NCBI RefSeq assembly: GCF_000422925.1
Contig: NZ_AUGZ01000009.1
Location: 152,277-216,276 of the forward strand
Direction of reading: 5' to 3'
DNA from: Paludibacterium yongneupense DSM 18731
Lineage (GTDB): Bacteria > Pseudomonadota > Gammaproteobacteria > Burkholderiales > Chromobacteriaceae
DNA length: 64,000 nt
The notes beneath the pieces were generated by a model, which had not been told where the DNA came from, searched no databases, and saw nothing but the letters and a program-made list of their open reading frames with translations. The first letter of the stretch is position 1; the number at the start of each line of letters is the position of its first letter. Of the stretch, positions 56,759-64,000 are shown in pieces. A program made the translations under genes and the position numbers.

Positions 56759-57295
56759 GTGGACGAAACATGCAGAATCATCGAATCGCAACTTCCCCTG
56801 CTGGGTAAATTGGGCGGGCACAATCTGCTGGTCTTGCTGGACGGGGCCGGCAAGGTGCTGTGCGAGCTGGACGGATTGGCCACCAGCCGTGACGGAAGGA
56901 TCAAGCCGGTCGGCTACCTTCTCTCCGACCGGCTCAAGGTGTACGCGTTCGCGCGCGCGACGTTCCATGCGCCGACGCAAGCGCATGCCGTGCTGCTCGA
57001 AGGCAGCAGGACGGCGCTTGAAAACCGCTTCGATGCCGCGCGCGCGGCGGGCGAGGCGATCAACCGGCGCGATCTGCCCTATCCGCTGCTCGGCTTGGGA
57101 AAGAACAGCAACTCGGTGGCCAGTACGCTGATCCGGGCGATGGCGCTCGACGAGCCCGACTTGCCGGGGAACGCCCGCTTTACGCCGGGGCGTGGTCGCT
57201 TGCTGCTCGATCAGGAGACGCTGGCCGGCATTCAGGATACCTTTCTGCAGCGTGGCCGGCGGCAGGAGCCCATGGCCACCGCGCAAGCAGGATGA
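56759..57295 (+). CDS. Hypothetical protein with a KNSNSV motif (178 residues)
   Basis: I do not recognise this family with confidence. The start is GTG at 56759 with AGGAG 8 bases upstream. The sequence begins MDETCRIIESQLPLL and contains VLLDGAGKVLCELDGLATSRDG, a middle region with an abundance of Ala/Arg helices, and LLGLGKNSNSVASTLIRAMAL, an NSN motif seen in some papain-like or NlpC-like permuted domains and in DUF3750-type proteins. No membrane segment or signal peptide is seen. It stands between the CinA-like gene and the Bcr/CflA pump, both of unrelated role, and is probably monocistronic. Confidence 0.6.
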   Translation: MDETCRIIESQLPLLGKLGGHNLLVLLDGAGKVLCELDGLATSRDGRIKPVGYLLSDRLKVYAFARATFHAPTQAHAVLLEGSRTALENRFDAARAAGEAINRRDLPYPLLGLGKNSNSVASTLIRAMALDEPDLPGNARFTPGRGRLLLDQETLAGIQDTFLQRGRRQEPMATAQAG

Positions 57296-57321
57296 CCGTG
57301 CGGCGTGCGTGCTCCGGGCTG

Positions 57322-58557
57322 TCAACGGCGTCTTGCGCATTCGGCGTCAGGGGTGGTTTCCACCATTCCGTAGCCGCGCTGGATGCCGAAGGCCAGCAGC
57401 GAGCAGGCGAGAATGATGCCCGACATGGGGTAGGCCGTGCCGTTGTGCAGTATTCCCACCAGCGCGCTGATGACGCCAGCGAGGCCGAATTGCAGCGCCC
57501 CGATGACCGAGGATGCGCTGCCGGCCAGTTCGCCGCAGTCGCGCATGGCGATGGCGACGGAGTTGGCGCCGACCAGTGGAACCATGGCAATACATAAGAA
57601 CAGCGGAGCCAGCAGAATGGCGGGATGCAGAGAACCGCTTACGGCAAGCAACGCCGTCGCCGCTGCCAGGCTCGTGCCCAGCGCAGCGATGAGAATCGTG
57701 CGCGGAGCGTGGCGGCGCAGCAGCATGCGGTTGAGCTGGCTGGCGGCCGTCATGCCGAGCGCATTGAGACCGAACAACCAGGCATACCCTTGCTGACTGA
57801 GGCCGAAGCGGCTCATGAATATGAAGGGCGAGCCGCTGATGAAGGCGAACAGCCCGCCGAGGGTGAAGCTGCCGGCCAGAGTCGGAACGATGAACGCGCG
57901 CCGGGTGAATAATTCGGCAAAACCGGTCCCGACCTGGCGCAGATTCTGCCGATGCCGGCCGCCGGGTGGCAGCGACTCGGCCAGCCCGCGGGCGGTGAAA
58001 ACCAGACAAGCGAGACCGAGCGCGGTCAGAAAAACGAAAATAGCCTGCCAGCCGGCGACCAGAAGCAGTGTACTGCCGAGTATCGGTGCCGCGATCGGGC
58101 CGACGCCCTGCACCATCATCATCAGGGACAGGGCATGGGCCGCTTCGCGTTCAGCAAAGACGTCGCGAATGATCGCACGACTGATGATCATGCCGGCGCA
58201 GCCGCCGAGCGCCTGCAGCAGTCTCAAGCCGATGAAAGTCGAAATGCCGGGGGCGAACACGAGCGCGCCCGAACTGAGCGTGAAGACGGCGATGCCGAGC
58301 AGCAGGGGGCGGCGCCGGCCGTAACGGTCGATGATGGGACCGTACAGGAGCTGTCCGAGGGCCAGCCCGGCGATGAAGGTCGACAGGCTGAACTGCACCC
58401 GGTCCAGACCACAGCCGAAGTGGCGGGCGATATCCGGAAAGCTCGATAGATACATGTCGGTCGAGAACGGGGCAAATGCGGTCAGACTGCCGAGTAGTAG
58501 CGCCAGGTGCGTGGCGGCGGTTCCGCGCTTGCCGGCGCTGGAGGCGGGAGAGGGCAT
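57322..58557 (-). CDS. Bcr/CflA family multidrug efflux transporter
   Basis: A 411-residue major facilitator with 12 segments. FAPFSTDMYLSSFPDIARHF is the Bcr/CflA helix-I motif, GQLLYGPIIDRYGRRRPLLLG the loop 2-3 signature and RAIIRDVF follows. Members export bicyclomycin, chloramphenicol or sulphonamides; the substrate here is unknown. It is divergent from a LysR gene whose operator-like repeat lies in the gap, so regulation by it is likely. Confidence 0.88.
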   Translation of the reverse strand: MPSPASSAGKRGTAATHLALLLGSLTAFAPFSTDMYLSSFPDIARHFGCGLDRVQFSLSTFIAGLALGQLLYGPIIDRYGRRRPLLLGIAVFTLSSGALVFAPGISTFIGLRLLQALGGCAGMIISRAIIRDVFAEREAAHALSLMMMVQGVGPIAAPILGSTLLLVAGWQAIFVFLTALGLACLVFTARGLAESLPPGGRHRQNLRQVGTGFAELFTRRAFIVPTLAGSFTLGGLFAFISGSPFIFMSRFGLSQQGYAWLFGLNALGMTAASQLNRMLLRRHAPRTILIAALGTSLAAATALLAVSGSLHPAILLAPLFLCIAMVPLVGANSVAIAMRDCGELAGSASSVIGALQFGLAGVISALVGILHNGTAYPMSGIILACSLLAFGIQRGYGMVETTPDAECARRR

Positions 58558-58650
58558 GGTGGACTCGTGTGGCGGACGGCGCTGCGAGCGCAGGCAAAGC
58601 GTAACGATACGATCCCGTACCGATTAAATCCAATATATAGTAAGGCTTTA

Positions 58651-58671
58651 TTGATATCCGGAATATATCAA
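58651..58671. promoter_or_regulatory. Inverted repeat TTGATAT-N7-ATATCAA at the LysR start
   Basis: Perfect 7-bp arms (58651-58657 and 58665-58671) with LysR-type T-N11-A geometry overlap the LysR start codon at 58671. Autoregulation and control of the divergent pump are inferred. Confidence 0.55.
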
Positions 58672-59543
58672 TGGAGCTTCGACATCTGCGTTACTTCGTT
58701 GCCGTTGCCGATGAGCTGCACTTTGGCCGGGCGGCCGAGAAGCTGCATATCGCCCAGCCGGCGCTCAGCATCCAGATCAAGGCGCTCGAGAGGCAGCTCG
58801 GCGGTGCATTGTTCCAGCGCTCCAGTCGCAGTGTTGCGTTGACCGAGGCCGGGCAGGTGTTCCTGCGCGAGGCGCGGGCGACCCTGGTGCAGGCGGAGCG
58901 GGCGCTAGAGACGGCGGGCCGCGCCATGCGCGGCGAGCTGGGCAAGCTCGATATCGCCTATTCCGGCAATGCCGCTTTCTCCGGCGTGCTTGGCCGCGCG
59001 GTGCATGCTTTCCGCCGCGGGTGGCCCGACGTCGATATCGGCCTGCGCGAGCTCGACCCGGTCAGTCAGGTGCGGCAACTGCTGGCACGCCGCATTCAGC
59101 TCGGGTTCACCACCTCCCTGTGCGTCGATGTGCCCCCTGAACTGGCGCTCATGCCCTTGGCTGCCTGGCCATTGCGGCTGGCCCTGCCGGGCGAGCATCC
59201 CCTCGCGCGTACCGATGTCGTGTCGCGGGCCGACGTGCTGGCCGAAACGTTCATCGTCTACGCCGATTCGGACGGCGACGACGGCGGGCGCATCATCCGT
59301 GCGCTTGTCGGCCCTCCGGCCCGGCCGCTGCGCCGTGCCGCCAGCATCATGCAGCTGCTGGCGCTGGTCGCGGCGGGGCAGGGCGTGGCGTTGCTGCCCG
59401 ATTCGCTGCAGGCGCTGGCCAGCGGCACCGTGTTCAAACCGGTCGAAGGTCTGGAGCAAGAACTGGACAGTGTTTTGATGTATTGGCGCGATGGCAGGGA
59501 GCCGGTGGTCGACGCCTTCTTGCGGAGCATGGCGGCGATATAA
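58671..59543 (+). CDS. LysR-family transcriptional regulator
   Basis: A 290-residue LysR regulator: MELRHLRYFVAVADELHFGRAAEKLHIAQPALSIQIKALERQLG is the winged helix, followed by the effector domain of the CatR/AlsR type (GELGKLDIAYSGNAAFSGVLGRAVHAFRRGWPDVDIGLREL). It is divergent from the Bcr/CflA pump. Effector unknown; aromatic acids are common ligands in this subgroup. No strong Shine-Dalgarno is seen because the inverted repeat occupies that site. Confidence 0.88.
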   Translation: MELRHLRYFVAVADELHFGRAAEKLHIAQPALSIQIKALERQLGGALFQRSSRSVALTEAGQVFLREARATLVQAERALETAGRAMRGELGKLDIAYSGNAAFSGVLGRAVHAFRRGWPDVDIGLRELDPVSQVRQLLARRIQLGFTTSLCVDVPPELALMPLAAWPLRLALPGEHPLARTDVVSRADVLAETFIVYADSDGDDGGRIIRALVGPPARPLRRAASIMQLLALVAAGQGVALLPDSLQALASGTVFKPVEGLEQELDSVLMYWRDGREPVVDAFLRSMAAI

Positions 59544-59545
59544 CG

Positions 59546-59575
59546 AAAAAAGGGGCAAGCCAGGCTTGCCCCTTT
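59546..59575. terminator. Bidirectional terminator between LysR and pta
   Basis: AAAGGGGCAAGC (59549-59560) and GCTTGCCCCTTT (59564-59575) pair perfectly around CAG. The minus-strand side ends in a run of six T, so it best serves the pta end; the plus side is weaker. Confidence 0.85.
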
Positions 59576-59601
59576 CTGTATCCGGCGTGCGCCGGAGCGG
59601 C

Positions 59602-61686
59602 TCAACCCGCCTGGATGGCGGTCAAGGCGATGGTGTAGACGATATCGTCGACGAGTGCGCCGCGCGACAGGTCGTTTACCGGCTTGCGCAGCCCCTGCAG
59701 CATCGGGCCGACGCTGACGACGTTGGCCGAGCGTTGTACGGCCTTATAGGTCGTATTGCCGGTGTTCAGGTCGGGGAACACGAACACATTGGCACGGCCG
59801 GCAACCGGGCTGTCCGGAGCCTTCTGGCGACCGACGCTCTCCACCGAAGCCGCGTCATACTGCATCGGTCCGTCGATGATCAGGTCGGGACGCTTCTGGC
59901 GAGCGATCTGGGTGGCGGCGCGGACTTTCTCCACGTCGTCGCCGGTGCCGGAGGAGCCGGTCGAGTACGAAATCATGGCCACGCGCGGTTCCAGACCGAA
60001 AGCCTTGGCCGAATCCGCGGACTGGATGGCGATGTCGGCCAGTTGTTCCGCATTCGGGTCGGGATTGATCGCGCAGTCGCCGTAGACCAGCACCTGATCC
60101 GGCATCAGCATGAAGAAGACGCTGGAGACGATGCTGGCGCCCTGGGCCGTCTTGATCAATTGCAGTGCCGGACGCACGGTGTTGGCCGTGGTGTGGACCG
60201 CGCCGGAAACCAGCCCGTCGACGTCGCCGGTGGCCAGCATCATGGTGCCGAGCACGACTTCATCTTCCAGTTGCTTTTCGGCCTGGGGCGCGGACAGACC
60301 CTTGCTCTTGCGCAGTTCCATCATCGGGGCGATGTAGTTGGCGCGAACTTGTTCCGGATCGATGATCTCGAGGTCGGCCGGCAGCTCGATGCCTTGTGCA
60401 TCGGCAACCTGGCGGATCTTTTCGGCGTTGCCGAGCAGTACGCAGCGCGCGATGCCTTTCTTCTGGCAGATGGCGGCGGCTTGCAGCGTGCGGGGTTCGT
60501 CGCCTTCCGGCAGGACGATGCGACGGTTGGCCTTGCGCGCGTTTTCCATCAGGCGATGACGGAAAGCCGGCGGCGGCATGTGACGTTCGCGCGGCTCGCC
60601 GACTTGCTGCTTCAACTGCTGGCCGTCAACGCACTCGGCGACAAAGTTGATCACCAGTTCCATACGTTCGGTGTCGTCGGCGCCGACGGTGCCGGTCAAG
60701 CCGGCGAGGCGCGAACTGGTCTCGAAGGTGTCGTTGTCTGTGGTCAGGATGGGCAGACCGGCCAGGCGGGCAGACTGGATCAGCGGCGCCACCTTGGCGG
60801 CTATCGGTTCGCCGCAGGTCAGCAGCAGACCGGCCAGCGGTACGCCGCGCAGCGTCGCCAGTGCAGTGGCGAGGATCACATCGCTGCGATCGCCCGGCGT
60901 GACGACCAGGGCGCCCGGGCGCAGGCGGTCTATGATGTTCTCTACCGTGCGGGCGGCAACAACGACTTCTTGCACCCGCGAACGGGCGATGTGGCCTGCA
61001 TGTTCAACCGTCAGGCTCAGCGCGCTGGCAACGTCGAGCAGGCGCGGAGCGGCCAGGCGCGCGTCGAAGGGTACGGTGGCCAGTACCGGAACGCGGCAAC
61101 CGGCCTGATCCAGCTCGACGCGCAGGCGTTGCCCGTCGACATTGGCCGGCAGCTTGTTCAGCATGACGCCGGCCGGAGCGAAACCGTCCTTGTCCGAGTA
61201 GTGGCGCGATGCCAGTTCAATGCTTTCGGCGAGGTCGCGCGCTTCGCGACGCGCGGCGGACAAGACCAGAATCAGATCGGCGGACAGGCTGTGCGCCATA
61301 TCGGCGTTCAGACGGGTCGCGATCTGGAGATCGGCGTCCGGAATCAGTCCTTCGACGATGACGACATCGTGGCTGGCGCGAACCGATTCCACCATGGTAA
61401 CCACTTCTTCAAGCAGACCGGAGATCTGGCCGGTGCGGACGCTGGCTTCGGCGTCGGCAAACGGGATCGGAGTCGGCGTGGACAGGTGGCACAGGGTCTT
61501 GGCGAAATGGCTGGACAGGTCGGTGCGCAGGGCGCCGCCATCCGGCTGGGCGATGGGTTTGACGAAGCCTACCTTGATGCCGTCGCGTTCGAGTGCACGA
61601 ACCAGGCCCAGTGTCATCGAGGTCAGGCCGGCGTCGTGGCCGACCGAGGCGAGAAAATAAGTACGTTGTTGGTCAATCGATTTCAT
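59602..61686 (-). CDS. pta: Phosphate acetyltransferase (long form)
   Basis: Pta converts acetyl-CoA to acetyl phosphate. The 694-residue protein starts MKSIDQQRTYFLASVGHDAGLTSMTLGLVRALERDG at 61686 with AAGG upstream; the frame extends further but runs into ackA. The N-terminal BioD-like P-loop domain and DRTGG domain (about 1-360) are the regulatory part of long Ptas, and the catalytic domain (IVLPEGDEPRTLQAAAICQKKG, GDCAINPDPNAEQLADIA, SYSTGSSGTGDDVEKVR, FPDLNTGNTTYKAVQR) follows. Read after ackA; ends at a strong terminator. Confidence 0.96.
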   Translation of the reverse strand: MKSIDQQRTYFLASVGHDAGLTSMTLGLVRALERDGIKVGFVKPIAQPDGGALRTDLSSHFAKTLCHLSTPTPIPFADAEASVRTGQISGLLEEVVTMVESVRASHDVVIVEGLIPDADLQIATRLNADMAHSLSADLILVLSAARREARDLAESIELASRHYSDKDGFAPAGVMLNKLPANVDGQRLRVELDQAGCRVPVLATVPFDARLAAPRLLDVASALSLTVEHAGHIARSRVQEVVVAARTVENIIDRLRPGALVVTPGDRSDVILATALATLRGVPLAGLLLTCGEPIAAKVAPLIQSARLAGLPILTTDNDTFETSSRLAGLTGTVGADDTERMELVINFVAECVDGQQLKQQVGEPRERHMPPPAFRHRLMENARKANRRIVLPEGDEPRTLQAAAICQKKGIARCVLLGNAEKIRQVADAQGIELPADLEIIDPEQVRANYIAPMMELRKSKGLSAPQAEKQLEDEVVLGTMMLATGDVDGLVSGAVHTTANTVRPALQLIKTAQGASIVSSVFFMLMPDQVLVYGDCAINPDPNAEQLADIAIQSADSAKAFGLEPRVAMISYSTGSSGTGDDVEKVRAATQIARQKRPDLIIDGPMQYDAASVESVGRQKAPDSPVAGRANVFVFPDLNTGNTTYKAVQRSANVVSVGPMLQGLRKPVNDLSRGALVDDIVYTIALTAIQAG

Positions 61687-61700
61687 TTTATGCCTTGGAC

Positions 61701-61726
61701 CCCCGCCGACAGGACTGCCGGCGGGG
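61701..61726 (-). promoter_or_regulatory. Intercistronic hairpin between ackA and pta
   Basis: CCCCGCCG (61701-61708) and CGGCGGGG (61719-61726) pair around a 10-base loop, 15 bases upstream of the pta start on the minus strand. No T run follows, so it is more likely an mRNA stability or partial termination element. Confidence 0.5.
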
Positions 61727-61739
61727 TAGGGTTGGAGTA

Positions 61740-62942
61740 TTACTTGGTGATGCCTGCGAGTTCGGCGGTATCGTTCGCGATCATCCACTCTTCATTGGTG
61801 TTGATCACGGCGACGATAGGGCCGCCAGCCTTGCTGATGATGCCGGACTTGCCGCGGGTGGCCAGTTCGTTGGCCGCGTAATCCGGGACCACGCCCAGCG
61901 TCTTCAGGCGGTCCATCGTCATTTTGCGGATCAGTACCGAGTTTTCGCCGATGCCGCCAGTGAAGATCAGTGCGTCCAGATGATCGAGCGAGGATGCCAG
62001 GCCGCCGATATGGCGGGCCAGACGGTGGACAAACATGTCCAGCGCGAGCTTCGCGCGTTCGTCGCCAGCGGCGGCGGCTTCTTCCAGGGTACGACAGTCG
62101 CTGGAAATACCGGAGATGCCGAGCAGACCGCTTTGCTTGTTCAGCATATTGTCGATCTCTTCGGGGCTCATGCCGGCATTCTTGTTCAGGAAGTACATGA
62201 TGGCCGGGTCGATGTCGCCCGAGCGGGTACCCATGATCAAGCCTTCCAGCGGGGTCAGGCCCATGGTGGTGTCTACGCTCTTGCCGTTCTTGACGGCGGT
62301 GGCGGAGGCGCCGTTACCCAGGTGGGCGATGACGATGCCGTGGTTTTGCGGGTCCAGCTTCAGGGTCTTCACGGCTTCGCCGGCGATGAAGCGGTGGCTG
62401 GTGCCGTGGAAGCCGTAGCGACGGATCGCATAGTCTTCGTAGAACTTGGTCGGGATCGCATACATGTAAGCGGCCGGCGGCATCGTCTGGTGGAAGGCGG
62501 TGTCGAATACGGCGACTTGCGGCAGCGTCGGGAAGCACTTGATGGCGCCGCGCATGCCGATGAGGTGGCCCGGGTTGTGCAGGGGGGCCAGGCTGGAGAC
62601 GTCTTCGATGCCCTTGAGCACGCTGTCGTCGATCAGTACGGACGCCTTGAACAGGTCGCCGCCCTGCACGACGCGGTGGCCGACGGCCACAACACTGTCG
62701 CGCCAGCCGTGGCGTTCCAGGAAGTGGATCAGTGCATCCAGCGCGGTGCCGTGATCGCCGCCGTTCAGGCTTTCCGTTTCCTTGCCTTCAGCGGTTTTGA
62801 AGATGATGCGTGCGTCGTCCAGGTACAGGCACTCGGCCAGGCCCGACAACGACGGTTCGGTTTCACCGACCGGAATCAGGGCGAATTTCAGCGACGAGCT
62901 GCCGCAATTGATGACGAGAATCTGAGGTGCGTTCTGCTTCAT
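61740..62942 (-). CDS. ackA: Acetate kinase
   Basis: AckA makes acetate and ATP from acetyl phosphate and ADP. The 400-residue protein has VINCGSSSLKFALI, GHRVVQGGD, HNPGHLIGMRGAI, FDTAFHQTMPP, YGFHGTSHRFI, HLGNGASATAVKNGKSVDTTMGLTPLEGLIMGTRSGDIDP and FTGGIGENSVLIR, all family signatures. It lies 48 bases after pflA and 53 before pta, in order ackA-pta on the minus strand. Confidence 0.97.
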   Translation of the reverse strand: MKQNAPQILVINCGSSSLKFALIPVGETEPSLSGLAECLYLDDARIIFKTAEGKETESLNGGDHGTALDALIHFLERHGWRDSVVAVGHRVVQGGDLFKASVLIDDSVLKGIEDVSSLAPLHNPGHLIGMRGAIKCFPTLPQVAVFDTAFHQTMPPAAYMYAIPTKFYEDYAIRRYGFHGTSHRFIAGEAVKTLKLDPQNHGIVIAHLGNGASATAVKNGKSVDTTMGLTPLEGLIMGTRSGDIDPAIMYFLNKNAGMSPEEIDNMLNKQSGLLGISGISSDCRTLEEAAAAGDERAKLALDMFVHRLARHIGGLASSLDHLDALIFTGGIGENSVLIRKMTMDRLKTLGVVPDYAANELATRGKSGIISKAGGPIVAVINTNEEWMIANDTAELAGITK

Positions 62943-62990
62943 GATCTGTAAGGCTCTAGAAGGGGGGAAAACCCGGTTCGATAAAGGCGC

Positions 62991-63755
62991 TCAGGTGACG
63001 ATGAGGCCCTGGGCGGCGAACAGCTGGCGTGCTTTCGCAACTTGTTCCCCCGTCGGTACCGGGGTGTTTGCCAGCGTGTACTCCATCCCCAGCTCGGCCC
63101 ATTTGCTGGCGCCCAACTGGTGGAAGGGGAGAACTTCGACGCGCTCGACATTGCTGCCGAGCGAGGCGACATAATGCGCGAGGTGGTCGATATCGGCTTC
63201 GTCGTCGGTCAATCCGGGGACCAGCACGTAGCGGATCCACATTTTCTTGCCGAGGCGCACCAGGCGCTGTGCGAAGTCGAGGGTGGGCTGCAGCGGCTGG
63301 CCCGTGAGTGCCAGATAGCGTTCCGGATCGAAATGCTTGATGTCGAGCATGACGAGGTCGACATCGTCGAACCACTCGTCGCTGACGTTTTCGTGCAGGA
63401 AGCCCTGGGTGTCCAGCGTGGTGTGCAGCTTGAGTTCGGTCTTGATGCGATGAAACAGCTCGCCGACGAATTCGGCCTGCATCAGCGGCTCGCCACCGGA
63501 AACCGTGACGCCGCCGGCGAAGCGCAGGAAGCCGGAGTACGGTTTGACCTCGGCCAGCGCCTGATCGACGGTGACCTGGCGCCCGTGGTGCAGCTTCCAG
63601 GTATCTGGGTTGTGGCAGTACAGGCAGCGGAATTGACAGCCTGACGTAAAAAAGACGAAACGCACGCCCGGGCCGTCGACTGCAGCCCCGGTTTCGACCG
63701 AGTGCAGATAGCCTAGCGTCGCGCTGACCGGCTTGCCGTCATGAACTTCCGACAT
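62991..63755 (-). CDS. pflA: Pyruvate formate-lyase activating enzyme
   Basis: PflA is the radical SAM enzyme that puts the glycyl radical on PflB under anaerobiosis. The 254-residue protein has C40-x3-C44-x2-C47 in FTSGCQFRCLYCHNPDTW, the SAM-binding GGVTVSGGEPLMQAEF and HTTLDTQGF. GGGAGCAGACAACC precedes the ATG. It follows pflB (terminator between) and precedes ackA by 48 bases. Confidence 0.97.
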   Translation of the reverse strand: MSEVHDGKPVSATLGYLHSVETGAAVDGPGVRFVFFTSGCQFRCLYCHNPDTWKLHHGRQVTVDQALAEVKPYSGFLRFAGGVTVSGGEPLMQAEFVGELFHRIKTELKLHTTLDTQGFLHENVSDEWFDDVDLVMLDIKHFDPERYLALTGQPLQPTLDFAQRLVRLGKKMWIRYVLVPGLTDDEADIDHLAHYVASLGSNVERVEVLPFHQLGASKWAELGMEYTLANTPVPTGEQVAKARQLFAAQGLIVT

Positions 63756-63778
63756 GGTTGTCTGCTCCCATTGGATGT

Positions 63779-63818
63779 AAAAAAAGCAATCCCGACGGGC
63801 AGGGTGTGCCTGTTCGGG
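63779..63818 (-). terminator. Terminator between pflB and pflA
   Basis: On the minus strand CCCGA and TCGGG, with an inner CAGG/CCTG, form a stem that runs into a GC then seven T (plus A tract 63779-63785). pflB and pflA may thus be only partly co-transcribed. Confidence 0.7.
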
Positions 63819-63829
63819 GCGTCATAGTA

Positions 63830-63867
63830 ACACAGGGTGCGCAATACAAGCTTTGCGCACCCTGTGT
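63830..63867. promoter_or_regulatory. Perfect 15-bp hairpin after pflB
   Basis: ACACAGGGTGCGCAA (63830-63844) and TTGCGCACCCTGTGT (63853-63867) are perfect inverted arms with an 8-base loop, 17 bases after the pflB stop. There is no T run, so it may stabilise the abundant pflB mRNA against 3' exonucleases. Confidence 0.65.
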
Positions 63868-63883
63868 GTTTACACGCTGACGA

Positions 63884-64000
63884 TTACATCGTGGCGTGGA
63901 AGGTACGGTTGATCACATCCAGCTGCTGCTCGCGCGTCAGCTTGATGAAGTTCACCGCGTAACCCGACACGCGGATCGTCAGTTGCGGGTACTTTTCCGG
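63884..64000 (-). CDS. pflB: Pyruvate formate-lyase, C-terminal fragment
   Basis: The minus strand from the window edge to a TAA at 63884 encodes [18 protein letters not shown], then [17 protein letters not shown], the C-terminal end of PflB including the glycyl-radical motif RVSGYA (radical Gly). The upstream part is outside the window. PflB cleaves pyruvate to acetyl-CoA and formate anaerobically. Confidence 0.95.
   Translation of the reverse strand, partial: PEKYPQLTIRVSGYAVNFIKLTREQQLDVINRTFHATM

Noticed and set aside
59491..61881. 796-residue open frame opposite pta
   Set aside because: Shadow of pta with no motifs.

Overview
This window is a GC-rich chromosomal segment of a betaproteobacterium, most probably of the order Neisseriales (Chromobacterium/Paludibacterium-like). 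The evidence is gene content and order: recA-recX-alaS, rimP-nusA-infB-rbfA-truB-rpsO-pnp, an AruF/AruG-type arginine succinyltransferase pair, and an InvF/HilA-type regulator pair as known from Chromobacterium. No phage, complete insertion sequence or CRISPR array is visible. Most of the window is ordinary chromosomal backbone with a few accessory islands.

Layout. 1-4040: the 5' end of rluC diverges from rne across a 490-base structured leader; rne ends in a repeat-built tail and is followed by tRNA-Asn. 4041-5014: a gene-poor patch with a decayed higBA toxin-antitoxin relic. 5015-15986: an orphan FapA/DUF342 protein, an RhlE-type helicase, a TetA-like efflux pump, a nickel/cobalt permease with a perfect palindrome upstream, a LysE-type exporter, hemB, a DUF1737 protein, a SutR-like regulator divergent from a BenE-type transporter, and an aspartate/glutamate racemase. 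16331-18373: an InvF-like AraC regulator, an LcrH/SycD-like TPR chaperone and a HilA-like regulator lacking its TPR half, with no secretion apparatus nearby. 18351-22372: a PEP-CTERM protein, LysR with a TauE/SafE transporter, and a hybrid histidine kinase without a sensor domain.

22510-34446: alaS, recX, recA, hrcA, mltB, dnaX-ybaB-recR, marC, and the yffB-dapE pair. 34446-45562: fadD, then the transcription/translation operon rimP to pnp, which carries terminator-like hairpins before rimP, between infB and rbfA, and after rpsO, and a long imperfect stem in the pnp leader that recalls RNase III autoregulation. 45585-51003: an XRE regulator divergent from a methyltransferase, then aruC-aruF-aruG, the first genes of the arginine succinyltransferase pathway without aruD, aruB or aruE. 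51508-55020: livHMGF branched-chain amino acid uptake without a binding protein. 55025-59543: a DUF218 membrane protein, a CinA-N-like protein, an unrecognised 178-residue protein, a Bcr/CflA pump and its divergent LysR regulator. 59602-64000: pta, ackA, pflA and the end of pflB, a mixed-acid fermentation cluster read on the minus strand.

The least explained items are the orphan InvF/SycD/HilA-type regulatory trio, several perfect palindromes that mark probable operators (nickel permease, sutR/benE, LysR/TauE, the CinA-like gene), the structured rne and pnp leaders, and the higBA relic beside tRNA-Asn. No clearly new multi-gene system is evident. All family assignments come from reading the translations and motifs; no database search was run.
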